Shown: positions 7,292-14,029, counted from the stretch's first letter. The stretch is 14,029 bases of DNA from Candidatus Cardinium sp. cBcalN2 (GCF_022810445.1 NZ_JAACGD010000009.1:1-14029); one strand, 5' to 3'. Program-made: numbers and translations. The notes: generated from the sequence alone by a model not told the origin.

Positions 7292-8680
7292 ATGTTAGCC
7301 TCTTTTTTAGCCTTTCTAGCACACGAACAGCTGATCGTAGATAGGCAGCAAACTACCCTTTTAGCGGTAAGTGGTGGGGTAGATTCCGTGGTACTGGCTT
7401 ATCTTTTTAAAAAAGCAAAGTTGCCTTTTGCCATCGCCCATTGTAATTTCAATTTACGCGGTGCAGAAGCAGAAGCGACAAGCGCATTTGTAAAAGAGTT
7501 AGCTGGATCCTATCAGGTGCCTTTTTATACCACTCGATTTGCAACGAAAGATTTTGCTTGTAATCACAAGGTTTCGATACAAATGGCAGCCAGAAGCCTG
7601 CGTTACCAATTTTTTGACCAACTGTTACAACAATACGGATGGCAGCACATAGCTACGGCACATCATTGGGATGATTCCATTGAAACCATACTGCTCAACT
7701 TGATTAAAGGCACAAGTATTAAGGGTTTATGCGGTATTGCGCCTATTAGGCCTACGGCGAAAACTATACCCAAATCCTCATTAGTAGTCGAATATCACCA
7801 GCGCCCTATAGATAGCCAGGTCATACGCCCACTGCTTTTTGCTAGAAAAAAAGAAATCATAGCTTACGCGCAACAAAAAGAGTTGCATTGGCACGAAGAT
7901 AGCTCTAATACATACAACCATTATCAAAGAAATTTTATTCGCAATCAAGTGATCCCTCTGCTACATCACATCAATCCAAATTTTGAGACAACTACCCAAG
8001 AAACCGCTACAAAACTAAGAGAGATAGGCACTTTTTTTGATGCGCATATCTCTGAGATTAAAAAAAAGATAAGCGTTTGTAAAGCAGGCATCCATTACCT
8101 AGCCATTCACCAAATCATTGATCAGCCATGGGCTGCTACAGTAGCTTTTGAGCTATTACGTCCTTATGGCTTTACCTTTAAACAAATCCAAAAGCTTATA
8201 ACAGATCCTATTAGCAGTGGCAAGATGATCCATTCCACCGATTATACGCTATACATAGATAGAAAAAACTGGTTGATAAAAGAAAAAAGCCTATGCGTAT
8301 GGGAAAAAAAAGTAGTTACGGCCATGACACGATCAATAACATATGGTAACCATACTTTACATTTTCAAATCTGCAACAGCCAAGCATATATATTACAGAA
8401 TAAAGCATCGATAGCCGCATTGGATTACCATAGGTTAACATTTCCTTTGATTATACGTCCATGGCAAGCTGGAGATTTTTTTTATCCGATTGGCATGAAA
8501 GGCCGTAAAAAGATAAGCGATCTATTAATTGACCTTAAAATACCCATGGCCATGAAAGGAGAAGTATGCGTGGTCACTAGTAATGATCAAATCATATGGG
8601 TAATAGGTCATAGAATAGATGAGCGCTTTAAGGTAGATGAGGCGACAAAAAAAGTGTTTGAAATAGCATGGAAGGTATAG
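7292..8680 (+). CDS. tilS: tRNA(Ile)-lysidine synthase TilS
   Basis: TilS ligates lysine to C34 of the CAU-anticodon tRNA(Ile), changing its decoding from AUG to AUA, and is essential where that tRNA is used. The N-terminal PP-loop ATP-binding motif is SGGVDS (27-32). The family's further N-domain motifs are NFNLRGAEA (52-60) and HHWDDSIETILLN (124-136), with RNFIRNQVIPLL where the linker helix begins. The C-terminal part contains the RPWQAGDFFYPIGMKGRKKISD segment, split here as RPWQAGDFF then GRKKISDLL, typical of the TilS C-terminal tRNA-binding domain. At 462 residues it is slightly longer than the E. coli enzyme and of ordinary length for Bacteroidota. There is no Shine-Dalgarno sequence. 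It is divergent from pdhC and followed by repeat R3. Confidence 0.94.
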   Translation: MLASFLAFLAHEQLIVDRQQTTLLAVSGGVDSVVLAYLFKKAKLPFAIAHCNFNLRGAEAEATSAFVKELAGSYQVPFYTTRFATKDFACNHKVSIQMAARSLRYQFFDQLLQQYGWQHIATAHHWDDSIETILLNLIKGTSIKGLCGIAPIRPTAKTIPKSSLVVEYHQRPIDSQVIRPLLFARKKEIIAYAQQKELHWHEDSSNTYNHYQRNFIRNQVIPLLHHINPNFETTTQETATKLREIGTFFDAHISEIKKKISVCKAGIHYLAIHQIIDQPWAATVAFELLRPYGFTFKQIQKLITDPISSGKMIHSTDYTLYIDRKNWLIKEKSLCVWEKKVVTAMTRSITYGNHTLHFQICNSQAYILQNKASIAALDYHRLTFPLIIRPWQAGDFFYPIGMKGRKKISDLLIDLKIPMAMKGEVCVVTSNDQIIWVIGHRIDERFKVDEATKKVFEIAWKV

Positions 8681-8812
8681 TGCGTTTTTATGCAACACAA
8701 ACGTGTCTATTCAGCTTCCATCCACGGAGACAGGCTATATCATAGATATATGAGTTATACCTAAAAACTTGATTAACTCTAGTTGCTTAGCAGCACAATG
8801 GCCAATAAGGTA

Positions 8813-9020
8813 TTTTTGCTTACTTTTTGCTTGATCAAAAAGTAAGCAAAAAATCAAGCCCTGTGTAAAAAGTTGTATAAACCACCTCTTACAGCTAGAA
8901 AAACAGCAGTCACCTGGCAGGCGGGTTCAAACAAGCTGTTTTTATGATCAGCTATAAGGGGTGATTGCTGATCGTAACTATTTTACAAGAGGCTTTTTTC
9001 CTAGCAACACATAGCCTTGA
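8813..9020 (+). repeat. Structured intergenic repeat, copy R3
   Basis: The first hairpin is a perfect 16-bp stem (8813-8828 with 8837-8852) closing on the loop GCTTGATC (8829-8836). It is followed at once by ATCAAGC (8853-8859), which is complementary to seven bases of that loop, then CCTGTGTAAAAAG. The second, nested hairpin is at 8883-8963. The right flank keeps ATCGTAACTATTTTACAAGAGGC. The centre of the second hairpin is degenerate (CACCTGGCAGGCGGG in place of the GCCCGC stem), so this is the most worn of the long copies. Confidence 0.85.
8883..8963. terminator. Nested hairpin in R3, possible bidirectional terminator
   Basis: CACCTCTTACAGCT (8883-8896) pairs with AGCTATAAGGGGTG (8950-8963), allowing G-T pairs, and GAAAAACAG (8898-8906) pairs with CTGTTTTTA. 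As with R2, it lies between two convergent genes (tilS and the gene at 9123-10301). The GC-rich inner stem of the other copies is weakened here. The terminator role is inferred from position and the A-run/T-run layout. Confidence 0.4.
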
Positions 9021-9122
9021 GCACATACACACAAACACGTCCTAAGCGCAAATATGAAAATTATTTATGTTTGATAATCGGTTGGGAACACCATACCCTG
9101 TGAACTAGCAAAACCATGACAT

Positions 9123-10301
9123 CTAATACTTTCGTAGTCTATCTATCTTTTCTTTTATCAGTTTTTTGTATTCTTCAATACCCTCTTCTATGGGTTTTTG
9201 GAATGTATAGGACATTGTTTCCACAATTTTTTGTACGCAATCAATAACAAGTGGTTGACATTTTTGCCTATGTTGAATCGCAATGTTTGCCAGATTTTTC
9301 TTTGCATCATTTGGAGCAAATTCAAAAAATTGATTTACAATGTTCCCCTGGTTTTTTTCATGTTCATCAGCCAAGTCCCCTCCTTGTTTAGCAGGCAATT
9401 CAAGGCAGTATTTTTTTATCTGCTCGATATAAGTATCCAAAAGCTCTATCAAAGGTTTCATAGTTTCGTCTACAGGCTCATGGTTTAGTCGTTCTTCGCA
9501 AGAAGTAGATACTGCTTTTTGCTCATATTCTGATAACTGCGTGCTTTGTAAGAATTCTTTTATCCTTTTAATTACTTGTTTTTTGTGATTCAGCTTATCA
9601 AATATGGCTTCAAACCTTTCAGCAAGTGTTTTTTCTAAAGCCTTTTTGTCATTATCTTTGATGACTTTTAGCACAGCTTCTTGGAACTGCTTAGGCATTT
9701 TTTCTACTATTTCGGAATTTTTTATAAAATTGATAACCAGTTCGTTCTTTTTCTTTATATGATCACCATGAAGCTGCTGTATCTTTTTCTCATCATCCGT
9801 GGCTAGTAACAACAGGCTTTTTAGTATTTTAGGATTTTCTTGCTTGGAAATTAAATCGCAAAAATCCTTTTTTTTCGAATCAGGCCATTGATCGCACAAA
9901 TACTTAAGTTGTTGCCTATAAGCCAAAAGTTCGTCGATCAGGGGTTTAACCTTATCATCACTATTTAATCGTGTGGCATAAAATTCATTATACATTTTAG
10001 TTTGTTCTTCTTCTAACAGTCCCATGCTCTTTATAATGCTATTTATGGCAGTTTTTATGTGGGCAATTTGGTTGTCTTTGTTCAACCATTGTTGCCATAT
10101 TGCTTCGTAGCTATGTGCTGTAGTGGCTATGGGGTTCTTAGACTTATTGTTTTTTTCGTCCGATATTTCGGTAGAATGATTGGCTTTTTGTTCTTGCTTA
10201 AGAGGATTAGCAGATTTCTGACCTATTTTGCGTGTTTCACATGTACAACGCATATTGGCTAGGATAGCCAAGTATAAAATCACTTTATAAGAATGCTTCA
10301 T
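9123..10301 (-). CDS. Helical protein of unknown function with an internal duplication
   Basis: I do not recognise this gene. The frame is open to 10403, but the ATG at 10301 is preferred because it gives a signal-like N-terminus: Lys2 and Lys6, a hydrophobic stretch (VILYLAILA, 7-15), then Cys19 and Cys21. The lipobox is poor (NMRC), so secretion or a loose membrane anchor is possible but not shown. The remaining residues of the 392 are very rich in Lys, Glu and Gln and predicted helical, partly coiled-coil. Two diverged copies of a module of about 135 residues are visible, near 82-216 and 243-379. They share RLN, then KPLI(D/E), then YxxQ(L/I)KxxCxxxP, then a (D/N)DxKK segment, and LVI(D/N) followed by IVEKM or IVETM. 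The codon and base style is like its neighbours. It converges on tilS over repeat R3 and could be a host-directed or surface protein. Confidence 0.7.
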   Translation of the reverse strand: MKHSYKVILYLAILANMRCTCETRKIGQKSANPLKQEQKANHSTEISDEKNNKSKNPIATTAHSYEAIWQQWLNKDNQIAHIKTAINSIIKSMGLLEEEQTKMYNEFYATRLNSDDKVKPLIDELLAYRQQLKYLCDQWPDSKKKDFCDLISKQENPKILKSLLLLATDDEKKIQQLHGDHIKKKNELVINFIKNSEIVEKMPKQFQEAVLKVIKDNDKKALEKTLAERFEAIFDKLNHKKQVIKRIKEFLQSTQLSEYEQKAVSTSCEERLNHEPVDETMKPLIELLDTYIEQIKKYCLELPAKQGGDLADEHEKNQGNIVNQFFEFAPNDAKKNLANIAIQHRQKCQPLVIDCVQKIVETMSYTFQKPIEEGIEEYKKLIKEKIDRLRKY

Positions 10302-10402
10302 ATCTTTAAAAAAATTAGAAAAATGATAATATATATCTACAAAAGATGGCCAAAAATTAATCCATGGTATGCATACAGACCTATGGTAACGTACGCGAGG
10401 CA

Positions 10403-10616
10403 CTATTCAGTTTTAAGATAAAAAAGCTGCAGACTGAACGTTCAACTACATTAATACTTACAAAAAACTTTTTTTTATGTCTGTGTTTATACATCTTAAG
10501 ATGGCCTTTGGTTACAAGCCTTTTATACATGAATTTAGCAGATAGTAAATGAAAAACATGGTTCAAAAACTAAATTTTACTAAAACGCTAGATTGCTTGA
10601 TAAAGAAACTGAATAG
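10403..10616. repeat. 11-bp inverted repeat flanking about 190 bp
   Basis: CTATTCAGTTT at 10403-10413 and its exact complement AAACTGAATAG at 10606-10616 bracket a segment with no intact gene. The ends could be those of a small decayed insertion element, but no target-site duplication is evident and 11 bp could arise by chance in AT-rich DNA. Confidence 0.3.
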
Positions 10617-10740
10617 CCTAAAAAATTTTTTTTACAATTAATGCATGAAATGCAAAAAAGGAAAGTAAACCAAAAAATAATAAACAAAAAAGCAAGTTTA
10701 AAACGTATCTGTTCCTGACACTGTTAAAAAATGAATTTTT

Positions 10741-10840
10741 TAAAGCTACTTTTTTATCAAGAAAAAAGTAAGATAAAAAAGCCTTATAACCAAATAAAAA
10801 TAATTAAAAATTCCTTAAGTTGACGCCATTGGGTGAACGG
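10741..10840 (-). repeat. Structured intergenic repeat, partial copy R4 (inverted)
   Basis: On the minus strand this follows 13760-13840 closely. GTTCACCCAATGGCGTCAACTT is in the first 28 bases (10840-10813), then an AT-rich spacer with TTTTTATTTGGTTATAAG, then the hairpin TACTTTTTT / AAAAAAGTA around CTTGAT (plus strand 10748-10771). Everything beyond the first hairpin (the ATCAAGCCC stretch and the nested hairpin) is missing. It therefore shows that the end motif and the first hairpin belong to one unit. Confidence 0.75.
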
Positions 10841-10891
10841 AAACGTCTAAAACTTATACTTTTAAATAGTATAATCAATACAGTATTCACG

Positions 10892-10906
10892 TTAAGTTGA
10901 CGCTAT
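10892..10906 (-). repeat. GCGTCAACTTAA end motif, copy D
   Basis: TTAAGTTGACGCTAT on the plus strand repeats TTAAGTTGACGCCAT at 10815-10829 in the same orientation, 77 bp away, and is the complement of the motif at 2850 and 13768. Similarity beyond about 16 bases is not evident, so it may be the end of a related but different element. Confidence 0.55.
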
Positions 10907-11064
10907 GGCCTGACCCAGTACAGGATGCAATAAGCGATAACAAATAAAACACTTATTCACAATAAATTTTTTAGATAATTGGATAAATATAAATGATTAG
11001 ATAATGGATTAAAGTCATGCATACTATAGAATACTAAAACTTATAAAAGTGTTTATGCAATTTG

Positions 11065-11084
11065 GTTTTTTTTATAAAAAAAAC
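11065..11084. other. 20-bp perfect palindrome
   Basis: G, eight T, AT, eight A, C: a perfect dyad. It is followed at 11087 by a 13-base palindrome CAATATAATATTG. It lies about 170 bp upstream of the trxA promoter. It could be a protein-binding site or the remains of a terminator; in such AT-rich DNA it may also be incidental. Confidence 0.4.
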
Positions 11085-11231
11085 AAACAATATAATATTG
11101 GTCAATGGAATATTTATCAGGATAATAAAATCCCGATTCTATGTTTAGACAGCTTGCTAGATGTGTGAAGATTTTAATCAGTAGATTCAATTATAAATTA
11201 CTAGCATCAGCAGTGTTTAGAAAAAAATCTA

Positions 11232-11261
11232 TTGTCTATTCCGCTTCCTTATGTATCTTTG
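11232..11261 (+). promoter_or_regulatory. Bacteroidota-type promoter of trxA
   Basis: TTG at 11232-11234 is followed after 19 bp by TATCTTTG (11254-11261), which satisfies the TAnnTTTG -7 box at every fixed base, with the -33 element at the expected distance. Transcription would begin near 11268, leaving a leader of about 90 nt before the ATG at 11358. This is the best promoter in the window. Confidence 0.65.
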
Positions 11262-11357
11262 TACATCGCATAAGAATTATTTAAATTCTTTTGTAGAATA
11301 TATAAAATCAACCTTCCGGGTTCCGGGCAGACCGTGTTATGAAACTATTTTTAACTT

Positions 11358-11684
11358 ATGGATGACAATATTGTAGAAATTACAGACGCAGAGTTTGATG
11401 ATGTAATCAACCAGCATAAACTTGTTTTAGTAGATTTTTGGGCCCCTTGGTGTGGACCTTGCCTACAGCTTGCGCCTGTTATAGAACAGGTTGCTGTCCT
11501 GTATAAGGGTAAGGCATTTATTAGTAAGCTTAATATCAGTGAAAATAGCCAAGTACCTGCTAGGTATTCGATTAGCACGATACCTACTATGTTATTTTTT
11601 CAGAATGGCCAACAGGTAGATCGTTTGGTTGGCAACGTACCAATCATCCAAATACAAGCATTACTAGATAAATATTTGCTTTAA
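11358..11684 (+). CDS. trxA: Thioredoxin
   Basis: A cytoplasmic dithiol carrier of 108 residues, the standard single-domain length with no signal peptide. The active site is WCGPC (Trp31, Cys32, Cys35) in the context FWAPWCGPC, the buried aspartate is Asp26 (LVDFW), and the cis-proline is Pro76 (STIPT). The Gly-rich C-terminal loop is altered: VGNVP here, where relatives have VGAxP. It reduces protein disulfides after being reduced by thioredoxin reductase, which is not in the window. The start ATG has no Shine-Dalgarno sequence. It has its own Bacteroidota-type promoter. A 216-bp gap with a hairpin separates it from the ABC exporter gene, so it is probably monocistronic. Confidence 0.95.
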   Translation: MDDNIVEITDAEFDDVINQHKLVLVDFWAPWCGPCLQLAPVIEQVAVLYKGKAFISKLNISENSQVPARYSISTIPTMLFFQNGQQVDRLVGNVPIIQIQALLDKYLL

Positions 11685-11830
11685 TTGATTGACTAGATTA
11701 CCATTATGTAAGGGTTATGGATCTATCATAAGCAGTTGCCTGGGTTGCTTCTCCGTTTTAATATTTACCTATCTACTTAAGGCTATATAATAGGCTTCTT
11801 TAGCAAACTACTTGTACAGAGTAAAATGGT

Positions 11831-11862
11831 CCACGTAAAAAGTAACTTCACTTTTTACATGG
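11831..11862 (+). terminator. Stem-loop between trxA and the ABC exporter gene
   Basis: CCACGTAAAAAGT (11831-11843) and ACTTTTTACATGG (11850-11862) pair over 13 bp with one mismatch around the loop AACTTC. It lies 147 bp after the trxA stop. The stem is AT-rich and no T-run follows, so it may slow or end trxA transcription or serve as a site for the next gene rather than being a clear intrinsic terminator. Confidence 0.35.
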
Positions 11863-11900
11863 CTTCATAGCCTATCTTTATTAATCAACCCAAAAACCTT

Positions 11901-13724
11901 TTGAAACATAATCTTTTTCCAAATCAAATAAATAGCTATTTTTTACAATTTGCGCAGATGCAACCCATTACTAACAATCTAAAAACCTTTATCTTACATT
12001 TTGCCAGTCAACTCAAATGGAATTTCATTGCCATGACTTGTTTTCGCATGTGCTTTGTACTGGACAATTTAGTCGTCCCCTACGCCTTTAAGATACTCGT
12101 CACACGACTTACAGCATTAGCAGACAATAGAAGAGATGCTTGGGTCAAGATCGGCTTCCCTTTTATCGCTTTATTAAGTGTAATCACGCTTATAGATCTT
12201 TTATTTCGTCTATTTGATTACATGAAAGTCAAAACTATTCCTGCTTTTGAAGTAAAAATACGAACTTGGATTGTGCACTATTTGCAGGGACATTCCTACC
12301 AGTTCTTTACAGAACATTTTTCTGGTGACTTAGTAAAACGGGTCAACGATTTAACGGATGGCATCAGTCAAGTGATGATGATTATCATTTCGTCATTTTT
12401 ACCTACATTCTGCACCATGTTGGCAGGTGTGTTTTCCTTTGCCTATATACAACCTACTTTTGGTGGGATATTAATGGCTTGGCTTGTATTGCATACAGCT
12501 ACTTACTTTTTTTATTCAAAGAAGTGTAGCTATGCTGTAGCTTTACATGCAGAAAAAGGAAGCCGTTTGTCTGGGAGTATTGTAGATGGATTTACCAATA
12601 TCTTAAGCATTAAACTTTTTGCCAAAAAAAACCAAGAAACAGCCCATTTATTGGCTCCACAAGCAGCAGAAAAATTAGCACATGAAAAAGCGCTAAAACG
12701 TATTATGCATCTGCATTTTATCATTAGTGGCCTGTCCATTAGCTTTATGGGCATAGGGATGCTCTCTTATATGATCTACTACTGGCAACTTGGCAAACTA
12801 TCTATTTCTGAAGTGACCTATATTTTTTATGCCAGCAGTAATATTTGCAATTTAGTTTGGGTATCTGTAGCAGAGTTTCCTGATTTCTTTGAAGAAATTG
12901 GCTATTGTCAACAAGCTTTAAAATTATTAAAAAAGCGACATGCTGTGTTAGATGCACCAGCTGCTTCTACACTTACATGTCAATCAGCCGCTATTGTTTT
13001 TAAGGATGTTTCTTTTGCTTATATACCAGGTAAACCTATATTTGAAGATCAAAATATTTCCATAGCACCCAGGGAAAAAGTAGGCTTAGTAGGCTTATCT
13101 GGTAGTGGTAAAACTACTTTTGTTAATTTGTTGCTTAGGTTTTTTGATTTGAGCCATGGTATTATTACAATTGATGGTCAAGATATATCAACTGTTACAC
13201 AAGAATCATTGCGTGCTGCTATTTCCCTCATACCACAAGATACAACCCTTTTTCATGATAGCATTTTAGCAAACATCCGTTATGGCCGTAAAGAAGCAAC
13301 AGATCACGAAGTAATCGCCTCTGCGAAAAAAGCAAAGTGCCATGATTTTATTATGGGGTTACCAGAAGGGTACGCTACTTTGGTTGGTGAAAGAGGCTCA
13401 AAGCTTTCAGGTGGGCAACGCCAACGTATAGCGATTGCACGCGCTGTATTAAAAGACGCACCTATTTTAATATTAGATGAAGCCACTTCTGCGCTAGATG
13501 CTATTACAGAAACGGAAATTCAAGAAAGCCTCTCTACGATTATGCATGATAAGACAACTATTGTGATTGCACATAGATTGACGGTTTTGGCTGCAATGGA
13601 TCGGGTGCTGGTATTCAATAATGGTAAAATAATCGCCAATGGATCCCATGAGATGCTTTTAAAAACAAGTCCTCTTTATGCCAATATGTGTAGGTTACAA
13701 TTTGAAGGTATGCATACGATATAA
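11901..13724 (+). CDS. ABC exporter half-transporter (MsbA type), fused membrane and ATPase domains
   Basis: A 607-residue half-transporter that should work as a homodimer in the inner membrane, driving export with ATP. Six hydrophobic segments lie within about 40-330, with the SGDLVKRVNDLTDG segment of type I exporters. The ATPase domain has Walker A GLSGSGKTT (398-406), Q-loop Gln446 (LIPQDTTLF), signature LSGGQ (502-506), Walker B ILILDE (522-527) and H-loop His558. The start shown is a TTG, with ATG 11958 (Met20) as alternative. TATCTTTA at 11873-11880 resembles a -7 box but lacks a -33 partner and would give a leader of about 14 nt. The substrate cannot be told from the sequence. A lipid A role, as for MsbA, should not be assumed because relatives of this type may lack lipopolysaccharide. 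Repeat R5 begins 28 bp after the stop. Confidence 0.92.
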   Translation: MKHNLFPNQINSYFLQFAQMQPITNNLKTFILHFASQLKWNFIAMTCFRMCFVLDNLVVPYAFKILVTRLTALADNRRDAWVKIGFPFIALLSVITLIDLLFRLFDYMKVKTIPAFEVKIRTWIVHYLQGHSYQFFTEHFSGDLVKRVNDLTDGISQVMMIIISSFLPTFCTMLAGVFSFAYIQPTFGGILMAWLVLHTATYFFYSKKCSYAVALHAEKGSRLSGSIVDGFTNILSIKLFAKKNQETAHLLAPQAAEKLAHEKALKRIMHLHFIISGLSISFMGIGMLSYMIYYWQLGKLSISEVTYIFYASSNICNLVWVSVAEFPDFFEEIGYCQQALKLLKKRHAVLDAPAASTLTCQSAAIVFKDVSFAYIPGKPIFEDQNISIAPREKVGLVGLSGSGKTTFVNLLLRFFDLSHGIITIDGQDISTVTQESLRAAISLIPQDTTLFHDSILANIRYGRKEATDHEVIASAKKAKCHDFIMGLPEGYATLVGERGSKLSGGQRQRIAIARAVLKDAPILILDEATSALDAITETEIQESLSTIMHDKTTIVIAHRLTVLAAMDRVLVFNNGKIIANGSHEMLLKTSPLYANMCRLQFEGMHTI

Positions 13725-13752
13725 TAGACTGCTTACAAAAAGCTACTTATAG

Positions 13753-14029
13753 GTATCTGTTCACGCAATAGCGTCAACTTATTTTTTTTTATTTGATTAT
13801 AAGTATTTTCTTCTTACTTTTTTCTTGATAAGAAAGTAAGCAAAAAATCAAGCCCTGTGCAAAAAACTGCTGAAAGCTCAGCTTACACTTGGAAAAACAG
13901 AACTCGCCCGCTTCGCGGGCTTCAAACAGGTTGTTTTTCTATTTCAGCTGTAAGGGCTGCTTGCTGATCGCAACTATTTTACAAGGGGCATTTTTGCTTT
14001 TTCTACATAGCCTTTGCCACTGCGCTGAA
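13753..14029 (+). repeat. Structured intergenic repeat, copy R5 (most complete, cut by the window edge)
   Basis: This copy shows the whole order. First comes the end motif GTATCTGTTCACGCAATAG, continuing into CGTCAACTTA, then an AT-rich spacer. The first hairpin follows, an 11-bp stem with one G-T pair and the 6-nt loop CTTGAT (13813-13840), then ATCAAGCCCTGTGC. The nested hairpin has GAAAAACAG 13892-13900, GC stem GCCCGC-TTC-GCGGGC 13906-13920 and T-run 13931-13939. The right flank is ATCGCAACTATTTTACAAGG through TTTGCCACTGCGCT. It lies directly after the ABC exporter gene and may end its transcript. Confidence 0.88.

Larger units (their letters stand above)
8681..9122. other. Convergent intergenic region between tilS and the duplicated helical protein gene
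   Basis: 442 bp with no gene. Repeat copy R3 occupies 8813-9020. The stretches on either side (8681-8812 and 9021-9122) show no motif I can name, no tRNA-like cloverleaf and no reading frame of note. Confidence 0.6.
10302..11357. other. Gene-free AT-rich region with repeat fragments
   Basis: A 1,056-bp gap between a leftward and a rightward gene. Short frames exist (10364-10552 plus, 10381-10566 minus, 11141-11284 plus) but none looks coding. It contains an 11-bp inverted repeat (CTATTCAGTTT at 10403-10413, AAACTGAATAG at 10606-10616), the partial repeat copy R4 (10741-10840), another end motif (10892-10906), a 20-bp perfect palindrome (11065-11084) and the trxA promoter (11232-11261). The picture is of decayed mobile-element pieces plus the control regions of two divergent genes. 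Confidence 0.55.

Noticed and set aside
9198..9488. 96-codon plus-strand frame opposite the helical protein gene
   Set aside because: Antisense to the second duplicated module, whose conservation shows the minus strand is coding.
10302..10403. N-terminal extension of the helical protein gene to an upstream ATG
   Set aside because: The 34 extra residues are rich in aromatic residues and would bury the signal-like N-terminus that begins at 10301.
10364..10566. Overlapping short frames on both strands (10364-10552 plus, 10381-10566 minus)
   Set aside because: Neither shows a domain, a plausible start context or codon regularity; the area contains repeat debris.
11141..11284. 47-codon plus-strand frame before trxA
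   Set aside because: It spans the trxA promoter elements and has no similarity I recognise.
11351..11578. 75-codon minus-strand frame opposite trxA
   Set aside because: Antisense shadow of thioredoxin.
12530..12754. 74-codon minus-strand frame inside the ABC exporter gene, and a similar one at 13304-13486
   Set aside because: Both are antisense shadows of a gene with all ABC motifs intact.
1..14029. CRISPR array or tRNA genes
   Set aside because: The repeats are dispersed, not regularly spaced with unique spacers, and I found no cloverleaf with a T-loop GTTCRA motif in a suitable context; GGTTCAAAC at 8924 is part of the R3 hairpin.

Overview
The window looks like a chromosomal segment from an AT-rich, host-associated member of the Bacteroidota. 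The closest fit is the Amoebophilaceae group (Candidatus Amoebophilus / Candidatus Cardinium), but this is inference from gene content and style and has not been checked by any search. Four things point that way. None of the start codons has a Shine-Dalgarno sequence. The trxA upstream region carries a near-perfect Bacteroidota promoter (TTG, 19-bp gap, TATCTTTG). There are ankyrin-repeat proteins with lipoprotein-like leaders. Ordinary housekeeping genes are scattered without their usual partners among many intergenic repeats.

Layout. 1-344: an inverted, edge-truncated copy of a structured repeat (R1), then AT-rich DNA. 345-1379 (+): ankyrin-repeat protein with four near-identical 102-bp units. 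1524-2864 (+): mtaB, a tRNA methylthiotransferase, whose last codons lie inside a dispersed repeat motif. 2865-3174: repeat copy R2 between convergent genes. 3175-4395 (-): a lipoprotein with degenerate ankyrin-like repeats. 4501-7148 (-): pdhC, hslV and rsmG, all in one direction. 7149-7291: divergent intergenic region. 7292-8680 (+): tilS. 8681-9122: repeat copy R3, again between convergent genes. 9123-10301 (-): a helical protein of unknown function built from two diverged copies of a module of about 135 residues. 10302-11357: about 1 kb without a gene, holding repeat fragments and the trxA promoter. 11358-11684 (+): trxA. 11901-13724 (+): an MsbA-type ABC exporter. 13753-14029: repeat copy R5, running off the edge.

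The housekeeping genes cover tRNA modification (mtaB, tilS), rRNA modification (rsmG), acetyl-CoA production (pdhC), proteolysis (hslV), redox (trxA) and export. The three genes without a housekeeping role (two ankyrin-type proteins and the duplicated helical protein) have exported or lipoprotein-like N-termini and are plausible host-interaction factors; that is inference.

The most unusual signal is the dispersed repeat. It combines an end motif (ATRGCGTCAACTTA), a long perfect hairpin whose stem sequence changes between copies while pairing and the loop (GCTTGATC) are kept, and a second nested hairpin flanked by an A-run and a T-run. Copies lie at both window edges and in both convergent intergenic gaps. 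I see no tRNA, rRNA, CRISPR array or intact transposase gene.
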